From Acidisphaera sp. L21 (lineage in GTDB: Bacteria; Pseudomonadota; Alphaproteobacteria; Acetobacterales; Acetobacteraceae), in NCBI RefSeq assembly GCF_009765685.1, contig NZ_LMUY01000007.1, positions 85,029-143,963 on the forward strand: a stretch of DNA of 58,935 bases. The letters run 5' to 3'. Position 1 is the first letter of the stretch; every line of letters begins with the position of its first letter. The notes under the pieces were generated by a model that saw nothing but the letters and a program-made list of their open reading frames with translations, ran no database searches and was not told where the DNA came from. This document shows, piece by piece, positions 1 through 9,095 of this stretch. The position numbers and the translations under genes are program-made.

Positions 1-202
1 GGACCAGCGCATCGAAGCCGCCGATCTCGGCCGTCGGGTCGCGCAAATTCAGGCCGGTATCAACTGGCAGGGCCTTGTCGTCCCAAGCCACGACGTCCGC
101 CCCCATGGCGGCGAGCGTGGTGGCGGCCGGCAGGCCGTTATTGCCCAGGCCCACGACCGCGAAGCGACGGCCGGCGAACAGGTCGGTGGGCCAGGCGGTC
201 AT
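1..202 (-). CDS. murD: UDP-N-acetylmuramoylalanine--D-glutamate ligase MurD, 5' part only
   Basis: Only the first 67 codons are present; the rest lies beyond the window edge. MurD adds D-glutamate to UDP-MurNAc-L-Ala in the cytoplasm. The translated start (MTAWPTDLFAGRRFAVVGLG) shows the N-terminal Rossmann-like nucleotide loop VVGLGNNG followed by an Ala-rich helix, as expected for MurD. The ATG at 200-202 overlaps the mraY stop (ATGA). The order mraY-murD is the standard dcw order, which supports the call although the catalytic region is not visible. Confidence 0.88.
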   Translation of the reverse strand, partial: MTAWPTDLFAGRRFAVVGLGNNGLPAATTLAAMGADVVAWDDKALPVDTGLNLRDPTAEIGGFDALV

Positions 203-1287
203 CGGATCTTCAACGTGGCAAGGCCGACCAGGGCCAGAATCATCGACACGATCCAGAATCGGATCACGATGGTTGGCTCGGCCCAGCCCTTCTTTTCGAA
301 GTGGTGGTGCAGCGGCGCCATGAGAAACACGCGGCGGCCGGTGCGCTTGAACCAGAACACCTGGATGATGACGGAGACGGTTTCCACCACGAAGAGGCCG
401 CCGACGATGGCCAGCACGATCTCATGCTTCGTCGCCACGGCCACGGCGCCCAATGCACCACCCAGCGCCAGGCTGCCGGTGTCGCCCATGAAGACCGCCG
501 CGGGGGGCGCGTTGAACCACAGGAACCCCAGCCCGGCGCCGATCAGCGCGGCGAGGAACACCATCAACTCACCGACGCCGGGCACGGGGTTGAGCTGTAG
601 GTAATCGGCGAAGACGCGGTTGCCGACCAGGTAGGCGATGAGCGCGAAGACGGCGCAGGCGATGATGGTCGGCACGATGGCCAGGCCATCCAGGCCGTCC
701 GTCAGGTTCACCGCGTTCGAGGCGCCGAGCATCACGAACATGCCGACGAGGGGGAAGGCGTAGCTGAACGGGATCAGCACTTCCTTGAACACCGGCAGGG
801 TCAGCCCCGTCGCCAGCGGCCCGCGCGTCAGCCAGCTCATCCAGGCGGCGGCGATCAGCCCGATGACGAGCTGTGCCACCAGCTTGCCGCGGGCCGATAC
901 GCCCTTGGTGTTGCGGCGGGACAGTTTGAGGAAGTCGTCCGCGAAGCCGATCGCGCCGTAGCCGAAGGTGACGAACATCACCGCCCAGACGTAGCCATTG
1001 GCCAGATTGCCCCAGACGAAGACGGAGAAGCCCATCGCCAGCAGCATCAGCATGCCGCCCATGGTGGGCGTGCCCTTCTTCTCGATCAGGTGGCGCTCCG
1101 GCCCGTCGAGGCGGATCGGCTGGCCGCCGCGCTGTACGGATTTCAGCCAGCGGATGACGAACGGCCCCAACACAAAGGCGATGATCAGCGCGGTCAGGCA
1201 CGCGGCGCCGGCGCGGAACGTGATGTAGCGGAACAGGTTGAAGACCGTGACCTGGTCGGCAGACGAACGGGTGAGCAACAGCAGCAT
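199..1287 (-). CDS. mraY: phospho-N-acetylmuramoyl-pentapeptide transferase
   Basis: Makes lipid I by moving phospho-MurNAc-pentapeptide from UDP to undecaprenyl phosphate in the inner membrane. The 362-aa length is usual for the family and the protein is hydrophobic throughout with about ten membrane segments. Family signatures are visible: the acidic GFADDFLKL loop, NLTDGLDGLA and the HHHFEKKGW motif near the C-terminus. The start codon overlaps the murF stop by one base (TGATG) and the stop overlaps the murD start, so translation is probably coupled through the whole operon. Confidence 0.97.
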   Translation of the reverse strand: MLLLLTRSSADQVTVFNLFRYITFRAGAACLTALIIAFVLGPFVIRWLKSVQRGGQPIRLDGPERHLIEKKGTPTMGGMLMLLAMGFSVFVWGNLANGYVWAVMFVTFGYGAIGFADDFLKLSRRNTKGVSARGKLVAQLVIGLIAAAWMSWLTRGPLATGLTLPVFKEVLIPFSYAFPLVGMFVMLGASNAVNLTDGLDGLAIVPTIIACAVFALIAYLVGNRVFADYLQLNPVPGVGELMVFLAALIGAGLGFLWFNAPPAAVFMGDTGSLALGGALGAVAVATKHEIVLAIVGGLFVVETVSVIIQVFWFKRTGRRVFLMAPLHHHFEKKGWAEPTIVIRFWIVSMILALVGLATLKIR

Positions 1288-2591
1288 CAGCCGATGCCCT
1301 CCAACGCGCGAACGACGGTGGCCATGCGGCTCCCGAGGCTACCTTTGACTAAAATGACGTCCCCGGCTGCCGCCGCCGCCTTGACCAGCGGGGCCAGCGC
1401 GGCGCTGTCCGCGGCATGGGCGGCACGCAGCGCGGCCGGTAGGGCGTTGAACAAGCCCTGCATCAACGGGCCGCAGGTAAACACGACATCCGCCGATTGA
1501 GAAACCGCCGGGGCCAGGGCCAGATGTTCGGCCGGCCCATGCGTGCCCAACTCCAGCATATCGCCTAGCACCGCCATCCGCCGGCCCGGCGAATTGCGCA
1601 ACACCGCCAACGCGGCGTGCATCGACGCGCCGTTGGCGTTGTAGCTTTCGTCCAGCAGCCGGATGTCGCCCTGCAGCTCGCGCCGTAGCCCGCGCCCAGC
1701 GCCCGGCGTGAACCCGGCGATGGCGGCGGAGCCATCGATCCCCAGCACGCTGGCGGCCGTTAGCGCCGCCAGGGCGTTCAGCACCATGTGCAGGCCGGGG
1801 GCGTTGACGCGGAACTGCACCTCCCGGTTCTCCACCTGGGCCGTGACGGTGGTGCCGTCCTGGTCGGGGTGCATCTCGATCACCTGAGCCAGCCCGAACG
1901 TGTCGGTGCGGCGGGCGCGAACCGCCAGGCGGCCGAGCAGATGGCTGTCCGCCGGCAACACCGCCACACCATTCGGCGGCAGACCGTCGCCAATGGCACT
2001 CTTCTCGGTCGCAATCGCCTCGATGCTGCCGAAATAGCCAATATGGGCGGCCTCGATCGCGGTGATGACGGCGACATCCGGCCGCACCAGTTTGGAGAGC
2101 GGGCTGATCTCACCAGGGTGGTTCGTGCCCAATTCGGCCACGCAATAGGCGGCGTCGGCCGGCAGGCGCGCCAAGGTCAGCGGCACGCCCCATTGGTTGT
2201 TGTAGGAGGCCGGGGCTGCGTGGGTCTTGCCGACGGTGGCGAAGATCGTGCGCAGCATCTCCTTGGTGGTGGTCTTGCCGACGCTGCCGGTGACGGCGAC
2301 CATCTTGCCGCGGAATCGCGCCCGGGCGTAGCGGCCGAGGCCCCACAGCGCGTCCAGCGTGTTGTGCACCAGCAGCGTGGCGCCGGGCAGGTCGTGCTGC
2401 ACCAGGGCGCCGGCCGCACCCTTGGCAAGCGCCTCCGCCACGTGGGCGTGCCCGTCGCCATTCTCACCCACCAGGGCAATGAACAGATCGCCGGGCTGCA
2501 GGGTGCGGGTGTCGATGGAGATGCCCGTGGCATCGAACGGCGTGCGCGCCGCGCCCATCGTCGCGGCGCCCAGATCGACGGCGCTCCACAT
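1287..2591 (-). CDS. murF: UDP-N-acetylmuramoyl-tripeptide--D-alanyl-D-alanine ligase
   Basis: Adds D-Ala-D-Ala to the UDP-MurNAc-tripeptide. The ATP-binding loop GSVGKTTTKEM is near residue 110, followed by the central Mur ligase domain (AELGTNHPGEI) and the C-terminal ligase domain with DESYNAN. Length is about 434 aa, normal for MurF. I chose the ATG at 2589-2591 because it overlaps the murE stop (TGATG); a GTG one codon upstream is also possible. It lies between murE and mraY in the dcw operon. Confidence 0.95.
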   Translation of the reverse strand: MWSAVDLGAATMGAARTPFDATGISIDTRTLQPGDLFIALVGENGDGHAHVAEALAKGAAGALVQHDLPGATLLVHNTLDALWGLGRYARARFRGKMVAVTGSVGKTTTKEMLRTIFATVGKTHAAPASYNNQWGVPLTLARLPADAAYCVAELGTNHPGEISPLSKLVRPDVAVITAIEAAHIGYFGSIEAIATEKSAIGDGLPPNGVAVLPADSHLLGRLAVRARRTDTFGLAQVIEMHPDQDGTTVTAQVENREVQFRVNAPGLHMVLNALAALTAASVLGIDGSAAIAGFTPGAGRGLRRELQGDIRLLDESYNANGASMHAALAVLRNSPGRRMAVLGDMLELGTHGPAEHLALAPAVSQSADVVFTCGPLMQGLFNALPAALRAAHAADSAALAPLVKAAAAAGDVILVKGSLGSRMATVVRALEGIG

Positions 2592-4042
2592 CACGCCAGG
2601 CCCGCTAGCTGACGAACCGTCGCAACGTCGTCGAAGGGCAGCACGGTGGTGCCGATGGTTTGTCCCTGCTCATGCCCCTTCCCTGCCAGGGCCAGCACGT
2701 CGCCGGGGCGCAGATCGTTCAGGGCGGACTGGATGGCGGCAATCCGGTCGCCGATTTCGCGGGCGCCGGGGGCGGCGGCCAGGATGGCGGCGCGGATGGC
2801 GGCCGGGTCCTCGCTGCGCGGGTTGTCGTCGGTGACGATGGCGAGGTCGGCCAGGCGGCTTGCCACCTCCCCCATCAGCGGGCGCTTGCCGCGGTCGCGG
2901 TCGCCGCCGGCGCCGAACACCACGTGCAGCCGACCGGCGGTATGCGGGCGGAGTGCTGTCAGCAACCGCTCGAGCGCATCCGGGGTGTGGGCGTAATCGA
3001 CATACACGGCCGCGCCGTTTGGCAGCGTCGCCGCCAATTCCATGCGGCCGCGCACGCCGGCCAGTGCGGACAGGCGGCCCAACGCATCCGGAATGCCGAC
3101 GGTTTCGGCCAGGGCGGCGGCCATCAGCGCGTTATCGGCCTGGAACCGGCCCGGCAGGTTCAGCTCCACCGTGCGGCGAATGCTATGCACCAGCAGGTCC
3201 AGGTGCTGGCCACCGGGATGCGGCACGGCGCGGATCAGGCGGATCGCATCGCCATCCTCGCCTACGAACTGCAGTGCCAGCCGCCGCTCCGCCGCGATGC
3301 GGCGCAATGCGCTGGTCGTCTCGGGGTCGAGCGTGGTGCTGGCGATGGCGGGCGCACCGGTGGGCAGCAGGGCGTCGAACAGGCGCAGCTTGGCCGCGCG
3401 GTAGGCCGCCATCGTGCCGTGGTAGTCCAAATGGTCGCGGGTCAGATTGCTGAACCCGGCGGCACTGATCCGAACGCCATCCAGGCGGAACTGGTCCAGC
3501 CCGTGGGACGATGCCTCCAACGCCGCGAACCGCACGCCTTCCTTCGCCAGCGCGGCCAAGGTCTGCGCCAGGGTCACCGGATCGGGCGTGGTCAACCCGC
3601 TGCCGCCGGGGCGGCCGGGGGCCACGACGCCGAGCGTGCCCAGGCTCGCAGAAGGGCGGGTGTGACCGGCAATCTGGCGCAGGAAGTCGGCCGTGCTGGT
3701 CTTGCCGTTGGTGCCAGTGATGGCAACGATCGCCTCTGGCTGCGGGCCGGCCTGCACCGCGGCCAGGCGTGCCAAGGCACGGCGCGGCTCTGCATCCTGG
3801 ATCATCGGGCGGGGCGGCACGCCGGGCGGCCACTCGGTGCCCAACGGTGCCAGCACCGCGGCGGCGCCACGCTCCACCGCATCGGCAATGAAGCGGCGAC
3901 CATCCACCTTCGTACCCGGCAGGGCCGCGAACAAGAAGCCGGGCACCACGGCCCGGCTGTCCGCCGTCATGCCGGTGATGGATACCGGGGGCACCCCGGC
4001 AACGGGGATCTGAACGTTGCGCAGCATGTCAGTGAGCCGCAA
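2591..4042 (-). CDS. murE: UDP-N-acetylmuramoyl-tripeptide synthetase (meso-diaminopimelate adding)
   Basis: Adds the third peptide residue to UDP-MurNAc-L-Ala-D-Glu. It has the Mur ligase ATP loop ITGTNGKTSTADF near residue 130 and the motif DNPRSEDP near 410. The DNPR form is associated with meso-diaminopimelate rather than lysine (family knowledge), which fits a Gram-negative cell wall. Length 483 aa. The start is a TTG giving the typical MurE opening MRLTDML and overlapping the end of ftsI by 14 bases; an ATG five codons later (4025-4027) is an alternative just after the ftsI stop. Confidence 0.95.
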   Translation of the reverse strand: MRLTDMLRNVQIPVAGVPPVSITGMTADSRAVVPGFLFAALPGTKVDGRRFIADAVERGAAAVLAPLGTEWPPGVPPRPMIQDAEPRRALARLAAVQAGPQPEAIVAITGTNGKTSTADFLRQIAGHTRPSASLGTLGVVAPGRPGGSGLTTPDPVTLAQTLAALAKEGVRFAALEASSHGLDQFRLDGVRISAAGFSNLTRDHLDYHGTMAAYRAAKLRLFDALLPTGAPAIASTTLDPETTSALRRIAAERRLALQFVGEDGDAIRLIRAVPHPGGQHLDLLVHSIRRTVELNLPGRFQADNALMAAALAETVGIPDALGRLSALAGVRGRMELAATLPNGAAVYVDYAHTPDALERLLTALRPHTAGRLHVVFGAGGDRDRGKRPLMGEVASRLADLAIVTDDNPRSEDPAAIRAAILAAAPGAREIGDRIAAIQSALNDLRPGDVLALAGKGHEQGQTIGTTVLPFDDVATVRQLAGLA

Positions 4043-6092
4043 CTTGGGTACCGAGGCTGGCCTCGTGACGCATCTGCTCCGGCGTGCGCATGACCGGCTG
4101 CGGCGGCATGGACGCCGGAACCGGCTCCGGCCCGCGCCCGTGCTTGGCCTGGCGCAGCGTTGGCACTGGCGAGGACGATGCGGTCGCGGCGACGGCCGCC
4201 GTGGCGCTTGCCAGCGGAGTGGACGGCGGCACGAAATCCAGCGGTCCGTTCCAGCGCGACACGTAGCCGTGGCCCGGCTGCATCGGCACGCTGAGCGCGG
4301 CGGTGAGTTGCGGCATGTCGGCGATGTCCGGCAGCAGGCCCAGCATCGGCGCGATCTTGGCGATGACCCGGCCCGCTGCTGGCGCGCTGACGGCGCCGGC
4401 GGTGGAGTAGCCGCCCGTCGCCTTGTTGCCGTGCGGCTCGTCCAGCATGAAATACACCGCGTAATGCGGCGCGTTCATTGGAAACACGCTCATGAACGCG
4501 CTGACGTTGGTGTGTTTCTTGTAGCCGTGGCCGCCGACCTTTTCCGCCGTGCCGGTCTTGCCGCCGACGTAGTAGCCGGGGATGTCGGCCGGCTTGCCGT
4601 AACCGTCCGTCACCACGAGGCGCATCAGCTTGCGGATCGTGTCGCTGGTCTGCTGCTGCATCACCCGCACGCCGACGCGCGGCGGCGCCCCCGGGTCCTG
4701 CGCCAGCAAGGTAGGCCGCAGCAACACGCCGCCATTGGCCAACGTGGCCGTGCCGCGCACCACGTGCAGCGGGCTGACGGCGATGCCGTGGCCGAAGCCG
4801 ATCGTGAGGTTCGCGGCCTCTTTCCAATTCGCGACCGAGGGGAAGATCGGCCGCCCGGTCTCCGGCAGTTCGACGCCGATGCGTTCGAGCATGCCCATGT
4901 TGCTCAGCCAGGCACGCTGCCGCTCCGGCCCGACGGATTGGGCGATGTGCGCCGCACCGAGGTTGGAGGAGTAGGCCAGAACCTCCGGCAGATAGAGGAA
5001 GCGGTGCTTGCCCTCGAAGTCGGTGATGGTGAAACGGCCGATATGGATCGGGTTGGCCGCGTCGTACTCGTTCCACAAATTCGCGATGCCACTATCCAGC
5101 GCCATGCTGGCGGTCTGCAGCTTGAACGTGCTGCCGGGCTCGTACATGCCGGTGACGGCACGGTTGAACCGCTCCTCCGGGGTCGCCTGGGCGGCCTTGT
5201 TGGCGTCGTAATCCGGCAGGCTCACCATGGCGATGACCTCGCCGGTGCGCACGTCCATGACGATGCCGCAGCCGCCGATGGCGGTGAACTCTTCCATGGA
5301 CTTGGACAATTCGTCGCGCAGGACGGCCTGGACGCGCACGTCGATCGAAAGGCGCAGCGGCGTGGCATCGTCGCGAAGGCGGTCGTCGAAGAAGCGTTCC
5401 ACCCCGGCGATACCGTGATTGTCCACGTCGACGCCACCCAGCACCTGGGATGCCACGCGGCCCTGCGGGTAACGGCGGCGTTCGCTCGGCTGGAAATAGA
5501 CGCCGGGGATGCCGAGCGCGTTGATCGCCAGTTGCTCCCGCGGGTTGATCTGCCGGGCGAGGTAGACGAACTGCTTGGCCGCGGTGAGACGGGCCAGGAC
5601 CTTCTGCTCGTCCAGGCGCGGCAGCGCGCTCTTGAGCTTGTGCGCGACGTCGGCCGGGTCGATCATCTCCTTCGGGTTGGCGTATAGGCCCGAGGTCGGC
5701 AGCGAGATCGCCAGGATCTCGCCGTTGCGGTCGGTGATCATGGCGCGGGGACCGTGCTGGGCGGTCAGCGTGCCCGGCATCGGCGCGTCGGGATTGGCAT
5801 CCGCCGCGGCCATTGCCGCCGGGTCCGGCACCACCGGCACTTCGGCCGACAGCTTTGGCATCATCGGGAAGATGATGGTGGCGCTGGCCAGCTTGGCCAC
5901 GACGGCGCCGAACAACACCATGAAGCCGGCTGCCGCGATCAGCAGACGGGACCGCGACTGCTCCAACGCCGCACGCCGGCGCAGGTCCGGCGCAGTGACG
6001 CGCACGTTCTCCACCAGCGGGGTTGCGCCACCGATCCGCGGTGCGCCGCGCCGCGGGGCGGGTGGTGCGTTGGAGGGCGGCGGCTCGTTCAT
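4029..6092 (-). CDS. ftsI: peptidoglycan D,D-transpeptidase FtsI (PBP3)
   Basis: Septal transpeptidase of the divisome. It has a short cytoplasmic N-terminus, one membrane segment near residues 49-70, a dimerisation domain, and a transpeptidase domain with all three motifs: S-T-F-K with the active serine near residue 321, SSN in AYSSNLG, and KTG in VGGKTGTAEK. At 687 aa it is longer than the usual 550-600 aa. The excess is a Pro/Ala-rich C-terminal tail of roughly 90 residues of low complexity. The ATG overlaps the ftsL stop (ATGA). Confidence 0.96.
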   Translation of the reverse strand: MNEPPPSNAPPAPRRGAPRIGGATPLVENVRVTAPDLRRRAALEQSRSRLLIAAAGFMVLFGAVVAKLASATIIFPMMPKLSAEVPVVPDPAAMAAADANPDAPMPGTLTAQHGPRAMITDRNGEILAISLPTSGLYANPKEMIDPADVAHKLKSALPRLDEQKVLARLTAAKQFVYLARQINPREQLAINALGIPGVYFQPSERRRYPQGRVASQVLGGVDVDNHGIAGVERFFDDRLRDDATPLRLSIDVRVQAVLRDELSKSMEEFTAIGGCGIVMDVRTGEVIAMVSLPDYDANKAAQATPEERFNRAVTGMYEPGSTFKLQTASMALDSGIANLWNEYDAANPIHIGRFTITDFEGKHRFLYLPEVLAYSSNLGAAHIAQSVGPERQRAWLSNMGMLERIGVELPETGRPIFPSVANWKEAANLTIGFGHGIAVSPLHVVRGTATLANGGVLLRPTLLAQDPGAPPRVGVRVMQQQTSDTIRKLMRLVVTDGYGKPADIPGYYVGGKTGTAEKVGGHGYKKHTNVSAFMSVFPMNAPHYAVYFMLDEPHGNKATGGYSTAGAVSAPAAGRVIAKIAPMLGLLPDIADMPQLTAALSVPMQPGHGYVSRWNGPLDFVPPSTPLASATAAVAATASSSPVPTLRQAKHGRGPEPVPASMPPQPVMRTPEQMRHEASLGTQVAAH

Positions 6093-6967
6093 CGGCCGTA
6101 CGTCGCACCCAGGCTGGTCGCGGACGACATCGGCACCGGCGCGGCGAGCGTCGTGTGTGCCATGCCCAGGGCCGAGCCGACGAAGGCTGACTCAGGCGCA
6201 GTGGCGCTCGCGGTCTGCACAGTCGGGGCGTGCACGGCGACCGGGGTCGGCGCGTAGGCGGGCATCACGGGGGCGAACAGGCGGCGCACCGGCTGCGGCT
6301 CGACGGCGCGGGTCACCGTCTCCGCCCGCATCGCCGGTTCGGCGGAGGCGCGGATCACAGGATCGGCCTCATGCTTCAGCGCGGCGGTCATCAGGCGCGG
6401 CGAAGGCTTCGACGCCGGGCGCGCGGTAATGGTCTGGATCGGGGATGTAGCGGCGGCGGCGCTCGGCTTCACGACGGCACGCTCGACCGGGGCGACGGGG
6501 ATCGTCGCCGCCACCTGAACGGTCCGCACGGGGGCCATCATGATCGGCGCGGGTGCTGCGGCGGCGGAGACGGGCGCCGGCGGCTGGGCGGATGCCATCA
6601 TCGTGCGCGTCGGCACAGCCGGGGTGGCCGCGGCGACTGGTGCCTCCTCCACTGGTGCGGCCGGCGTGACGGGTGCGGTGCTGATGGCCGGCAGGCGGTT
6701 GCGCAGGTCTTCGATCCGCGCGAACTGGCTTGGCTGCAGCGACGACAATTGCAGATGCTGGGCTGCCAGACCGGCCAGCCGCTCCGGCTCGTTCAGCAGC
6801 GCCCATTCGGCCTTTAACAGCCCGATCCGGTCGCGTGATTGCTCCGCCAGCTTCACCGTGCGGCCGATATCACGGTCCAGCAACTGAGCCCGATGCTTCT
6901 CCTGATACAAATAGAGCCCGGAACCGAGGGCGGCGACGAGGGAGAGGCAGGTGAGGGGCCGGATCAT
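6089..6967 (-). CDS. ftsL: cell division protein FtsL with long Ala/Pro-rich C-terminal extension
   Basis: A short N-terminal membrane helix (residues 4-22) is followed by a coiled-coil stretch to about residue 90 that ends with the common FtsL pattern of a helix breaking before RLP. Position between rsmH and ftsI makes it FtsL, the FtsB/FtsQ partner in the divisome. Typical FtsL is about 90-130 aa; this one is 292 aa, because about 200 residues rich in Ala, Pro, Val and Thr follow the coiled coil. Base composition looks like its neighbours, so I do not suspect a frameshift. Start and stop both overlap neighbours by ATGA. Confidence 0.88.
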   Translation of the reverse strand: MIRPLTCLSLVAALGSGLYLYQEKHRAQLLDRDIGRTVKLAEQSRDRIGLLKAEWALLNEPERLAGLAAQHLQLSSLQPSQFARIEDLRNRLPAISTAPVTPAAPVEEAPVAAATPAVPTRTMMASAQPPAPVSAAAAPAPIMMAPVRTVQVAATIPVAPVERAVVKPSAAAATSPIQTITARPASKPSPRLMTAALKHEADPVIRASAEPAMRAETVTRAVEPQPVRRLFAPVMPAYAPTPVAVHAPTVQTASATAPESAFVGSALGMAHTTLAAPVPMSSATSLGATYGR

Positions 6968-7902
6968 GGCGTTGGCTCCGTTAGGCGTTCAAGGGTGCGC
7001 AGCTTGGCGCTACGCGCCCGAGGGTTGCGGGCGATTTCGGCATCTGTCGGGCGACGGGCCCGGGTGGACAGCAGACGGAAGTCGGGGATCGTCCGCCCCG
7101 CCAAGCCGCGCGGATCGTGGCGGGACGGAGCGGGCTGGCGCCCGGCCGCCTCCGTCATAAACCGTTTCACGAGTCGATCTTCGCCCGAATGGAAAGACAC
7201 GACGACCAGGCGGCCGCCGGGGTTCAGCAGCCCGGCTGCCTGCGTCAACGCACGCTCGACCTGTCCCAACTCGTCGTTCACGCGAATGCGTAGCGCCTGG
7301 AACGAGCGGGTCGCCGGGTCGATGCCGGATGCGTCTTTCGGCACGACGCGGCGGATGATGGCGGCGAGTTGGCCGGTGGTGGTGATCGGCGCCTCCGCCC
7401 GGGCCAGCACGATGGCGCGGGCGATCCGGCGGGAGAGACGCTCCTCCCCCAGCTGATACAGCGTGTCGGCCAGTTCGGCTTCCGGCAAGGTCGCCACCAA
7501 ATCGGCCGCGGTTTCACCGGCGCGGTCCATGCGCATGTCCAGCGGGCCGTCGGCGCGGAAGGAGAAGCCGCGATCCGGATCGTCGATCTGGAAGGAGGAC
7601 AGGCCCAGATCCATCACAACGCCGTCCAACCGGGTGATGCCGCGTTCGGCCAGCATCGCCAGCATCTCGGCGAAGGAGCTGTGCAGCAGATGCAGCCGGC
7701 CGGGGAAGCGCGCCGCGAGGGCTGCGCCGCGGGCAATCGCGTCCGGGTCGCGGTCGATCGCCCACAGGGTGCAGTTTGCGGCCTCCAGGATCGCGCCGGC
7801 ATAACCGCCGCCACCGAACGTGGCGTCCAGATAGGTGGCGCCGTCGGTAGGGGCCAATGCGTCGAGGATCTCGGGCAGCATGACGGGGATGTGCTGCATC
7901 AT
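6964..7902 (-). CDS. rsmH: 16S rRNA (cytosine(1402)-N(4))-methyltransferase
   Basis: RsmH (MraW) methylates N4 of C1402 in 16S rRNA using SAM. The start [16 protein letters not shown] is characteristic, followed by the SAM-binding loop [14 protein letters not shown] near residue 28, DRDPDAI, and [17 protein letters not shown]. The C-terminal part has [16 protein letters not shown]. Length 312 aa is typical. Start overlaps the mraZ stop by ATGA, so it is the second gene of the dcw operon. Confidence 0.97.
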   Translation of the reverse strand: MMQHIPVMLPEILDALAPTDGATYLDATFGGGGYAGAILEAANCTLWAIDRDPDAIARGAALAARFPGRLHLLHSSFAEMLAMLAERGITRLDGVVMDLGLSSFQIDDPDRGFSFRADGPLDMRMDRAGETAADLVATLPEAELADTLYQLGEERLSRRIARAIVLARAEAPITTTGQLAAIIRRVVPKDASGIDPATRSFQALRIRVNDELGQVERALTQAAGLLNPGGRLVVVSFHSGEDRLVKRFMTEAAGRQPAPSRHDPRGLAGRTIPDFRLLSTRARRPTDAEIARNPRARSAKLRTLERLTEPTP

Positions 7903-8366
7903 GCGGCCACCGCGCCGGGTAGGCTCAGTTCGCGCAGGCGGGCGCCGGTGCGCGCCTCGGCCCGGCGGGCCGCACCGGCCTCGGGTTCCCAGATCTGGAA
8001 GGTGTCGCCCATGCCCATGAACGACACCTGGCCGGACAGATTGGCGTGGGACACGAGCTCGGCTGGCAGAACGATGCGGCCTTCTTTATCCGCCTCGACC
8101 GGAAAGGCGTCGGCGTACAGGGCGGCGGCCATATCCTCGTGCGCGTCGCTGAACTGGGCGAGCTTGCTCATGGACGCGGCGAGCGCCTCAAACTTGGCGA
8201 CCGGCCAGCATTCGATGCAGGCATATTTATGCGATGGGCGCAGGATGGCGGTGACAGGCGCCTCGGTGTCTGCCCCTGGGCGCAGTGCCGTGCGGAACGG
8301 GGCCGGGACGGAGACCCGTCCCTTTGCGTCCAACCGGTTCTGGTGCGTTCCCAGGAATTGACTCAT
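7899..8366 (-). CDS. mraZ: transcriptional regulator / cell division protein MraZ
   Basis: First gene of the dcw operon. It is a 155-aa AbrB-fold protein with the two expected DxxxR motifs, DAKGR near residue 13 and DKEGR near residue 94. MraZ binds repeated TGGGN boxes upstream of its own gene in other bacteria and represses the operon. Such boxes are present just upstream here (see 8433-8498). The ATG at 8364-8366 has an AAGGGG stretch about 14 bases upstream as a weak ribosome site. Confidence 0.95.
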   Translation of the reverse strand: MSQFLGTHQNRLDAKGRVSVPAPFRTALRPGADTEAPVTAILRPSHKYACIECWPVAKFEALAASMSKLAQFSDAHEDMAAALYADAFPVEADKEGRIVLPAELVSHANLSGQVSFMGMGDTFQIWEPEAGAARRAEARTGARLRELSLPGAVAA

Positions 8367-8432
8367 TGCGGCCCGGCGAACCCCTTAACCTATGTTTGGA
8401 ACGGCCGAGCCCGCCCAAATCGCCCCGTTTCA

Positions 8433-8498
8433 TGGGATGCCATGGGATATCATGGGCAAATATGGGCGTCAAAGGGATCGCGATGGGGTTACTTGGGT
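8433..8498 (-). promoter_or_regulatory. MraZ-box array and candidate dcw promoter
   Basis: On the + strand TGGG occurs at 8433, 8443, 8453 and 8463, exactly 10 bp apart; a degenerate AGGG is at 8473, and further TGGG boxes are at 8484 and 8494. This matches the TGGGN-N5 direct-repeat pattern known for MraZ. A candidate sigma-70-type promoter for mraZ on the minus strand (TTGACG at 8467-8472, 17-bp spacer, TATCCC at 8444-8449) lies inside the array, so bound MraZ would cover it. Boxes are seen in the sequence; autorepression is inferred. Confidence 0.75.
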
Positions 8499-8606
8499 CT
8501 GCTCCGTTTGTTCTCGTTTTCACGCGTTAGTTACCAGGAAGACACAGAGTCCGGCCACAGTTAGTTGTTAAGAAATGTTTTTCACTGTTTGTTCTACTGA
8601 CCTTTA

Positions 8607-8623
8607 GTCGGCCTTTAGCCGAC
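8607..8623 (-). terminator. short hairpin downstream of rnpB
   Basis: GTCGGC and GCCGAC form a 6-bp stem with a 5-base loop, 15 bases past the 3' end of RNase P RNA. No T-run follows on the minus strand, so this is only a candidate 3' processing or termination hairpin. Confidence 0.35.
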
Positions 8624-8637
8624 GGGTGTGAGGAAAT

Positions 8638-9027
8638 GTCAGGTGGCCTATAAGCCGGGTTCTGTCCTCGCTTCGGCTGCGATGGACGGCCATTCCTCTG
8701 GGACGTACGTTACCGCACGCCTCACGCGACCAACCCGGGTGACGGGGCGAGAAAGCCCCCGCGTCCATCTTGCGATGCCGCCGGCCACCCCTATTCGGTC
8801 TTGCTCCCGGTGGGGTTTACCCTGCCGCCCCTGTCACCAGGGGCGCGGTGCGCTCTTACCGCCCCGTTTCACCCTTCCCCGCATAGCCGAGCGGGAGGTT
8901 TATTTTCTGTGGCACTTTCCCTGGGGTTACCCCCGCCGGCCGTTAGCCGGCACCGTCTTCCCGTGGAGCCCGGACTTTCCTCCACGCCCCGTAAACGGAA
9001 CGCAGCGGCCGCCCAGCCACCTGACCC
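8638..9027 (-). ncRNA. rnpB: RNase P RNA component, bacterial type A
   Basis: Catalytic RNA that removes 5' leaders from tRNA precursors. On the minus strand the conserved GAGGAAAGTCCGGGCTCC core lies at 8965-8982, ACAGAACCCGGCTTAT at 8650-8665 near the 3' end, and AGGGTGAAACGGGGCGGTAAGAG-like core sequence between. The ends pair perfectly over 10 bp (9016-9025 with 8638-8647), forming helix P1, and this pairing sets the boundaries to within a few bases. Length about 390 nt is normal. It sits between djlA and mraZ; nearby small open frames on both strands are shadows of this RNA. Confidence 0.97.
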
Positions 9028-9071
9028 GGCGGGGTGTGCGCGCCGGGGGTCGGGCCGTCAAGCCGGGAGGT

Positions 9072-9093
9072 CGAGCCCGTCGTGGCGGGCTCG
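9072..9093 (-). terminator. hairpin between djlA and rnpB
   Basis: CGAGCCCG and CGGGCTCG form a perfect 8-bp stem with a 6-base loop, 3 bases after the djlA stop. There is no T-run, so it may be a weak terminator or an mRNA 3' stabiliser. TTGACG at 9056-9061 just beyond it could be the -35 of rnpB, although I see no convincing -10. Confidence 0.45.
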
Positions 9094-9095
9094 CG

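Noticed and set aside
2660-5687. Long plus-strand frames opposite murE and ftsI
   Set aside because: They are antisense shadows in high-GC DNA; sequences rich in His, Arg and Gln repeats match no family, and the minus-strand genes have full motifs.
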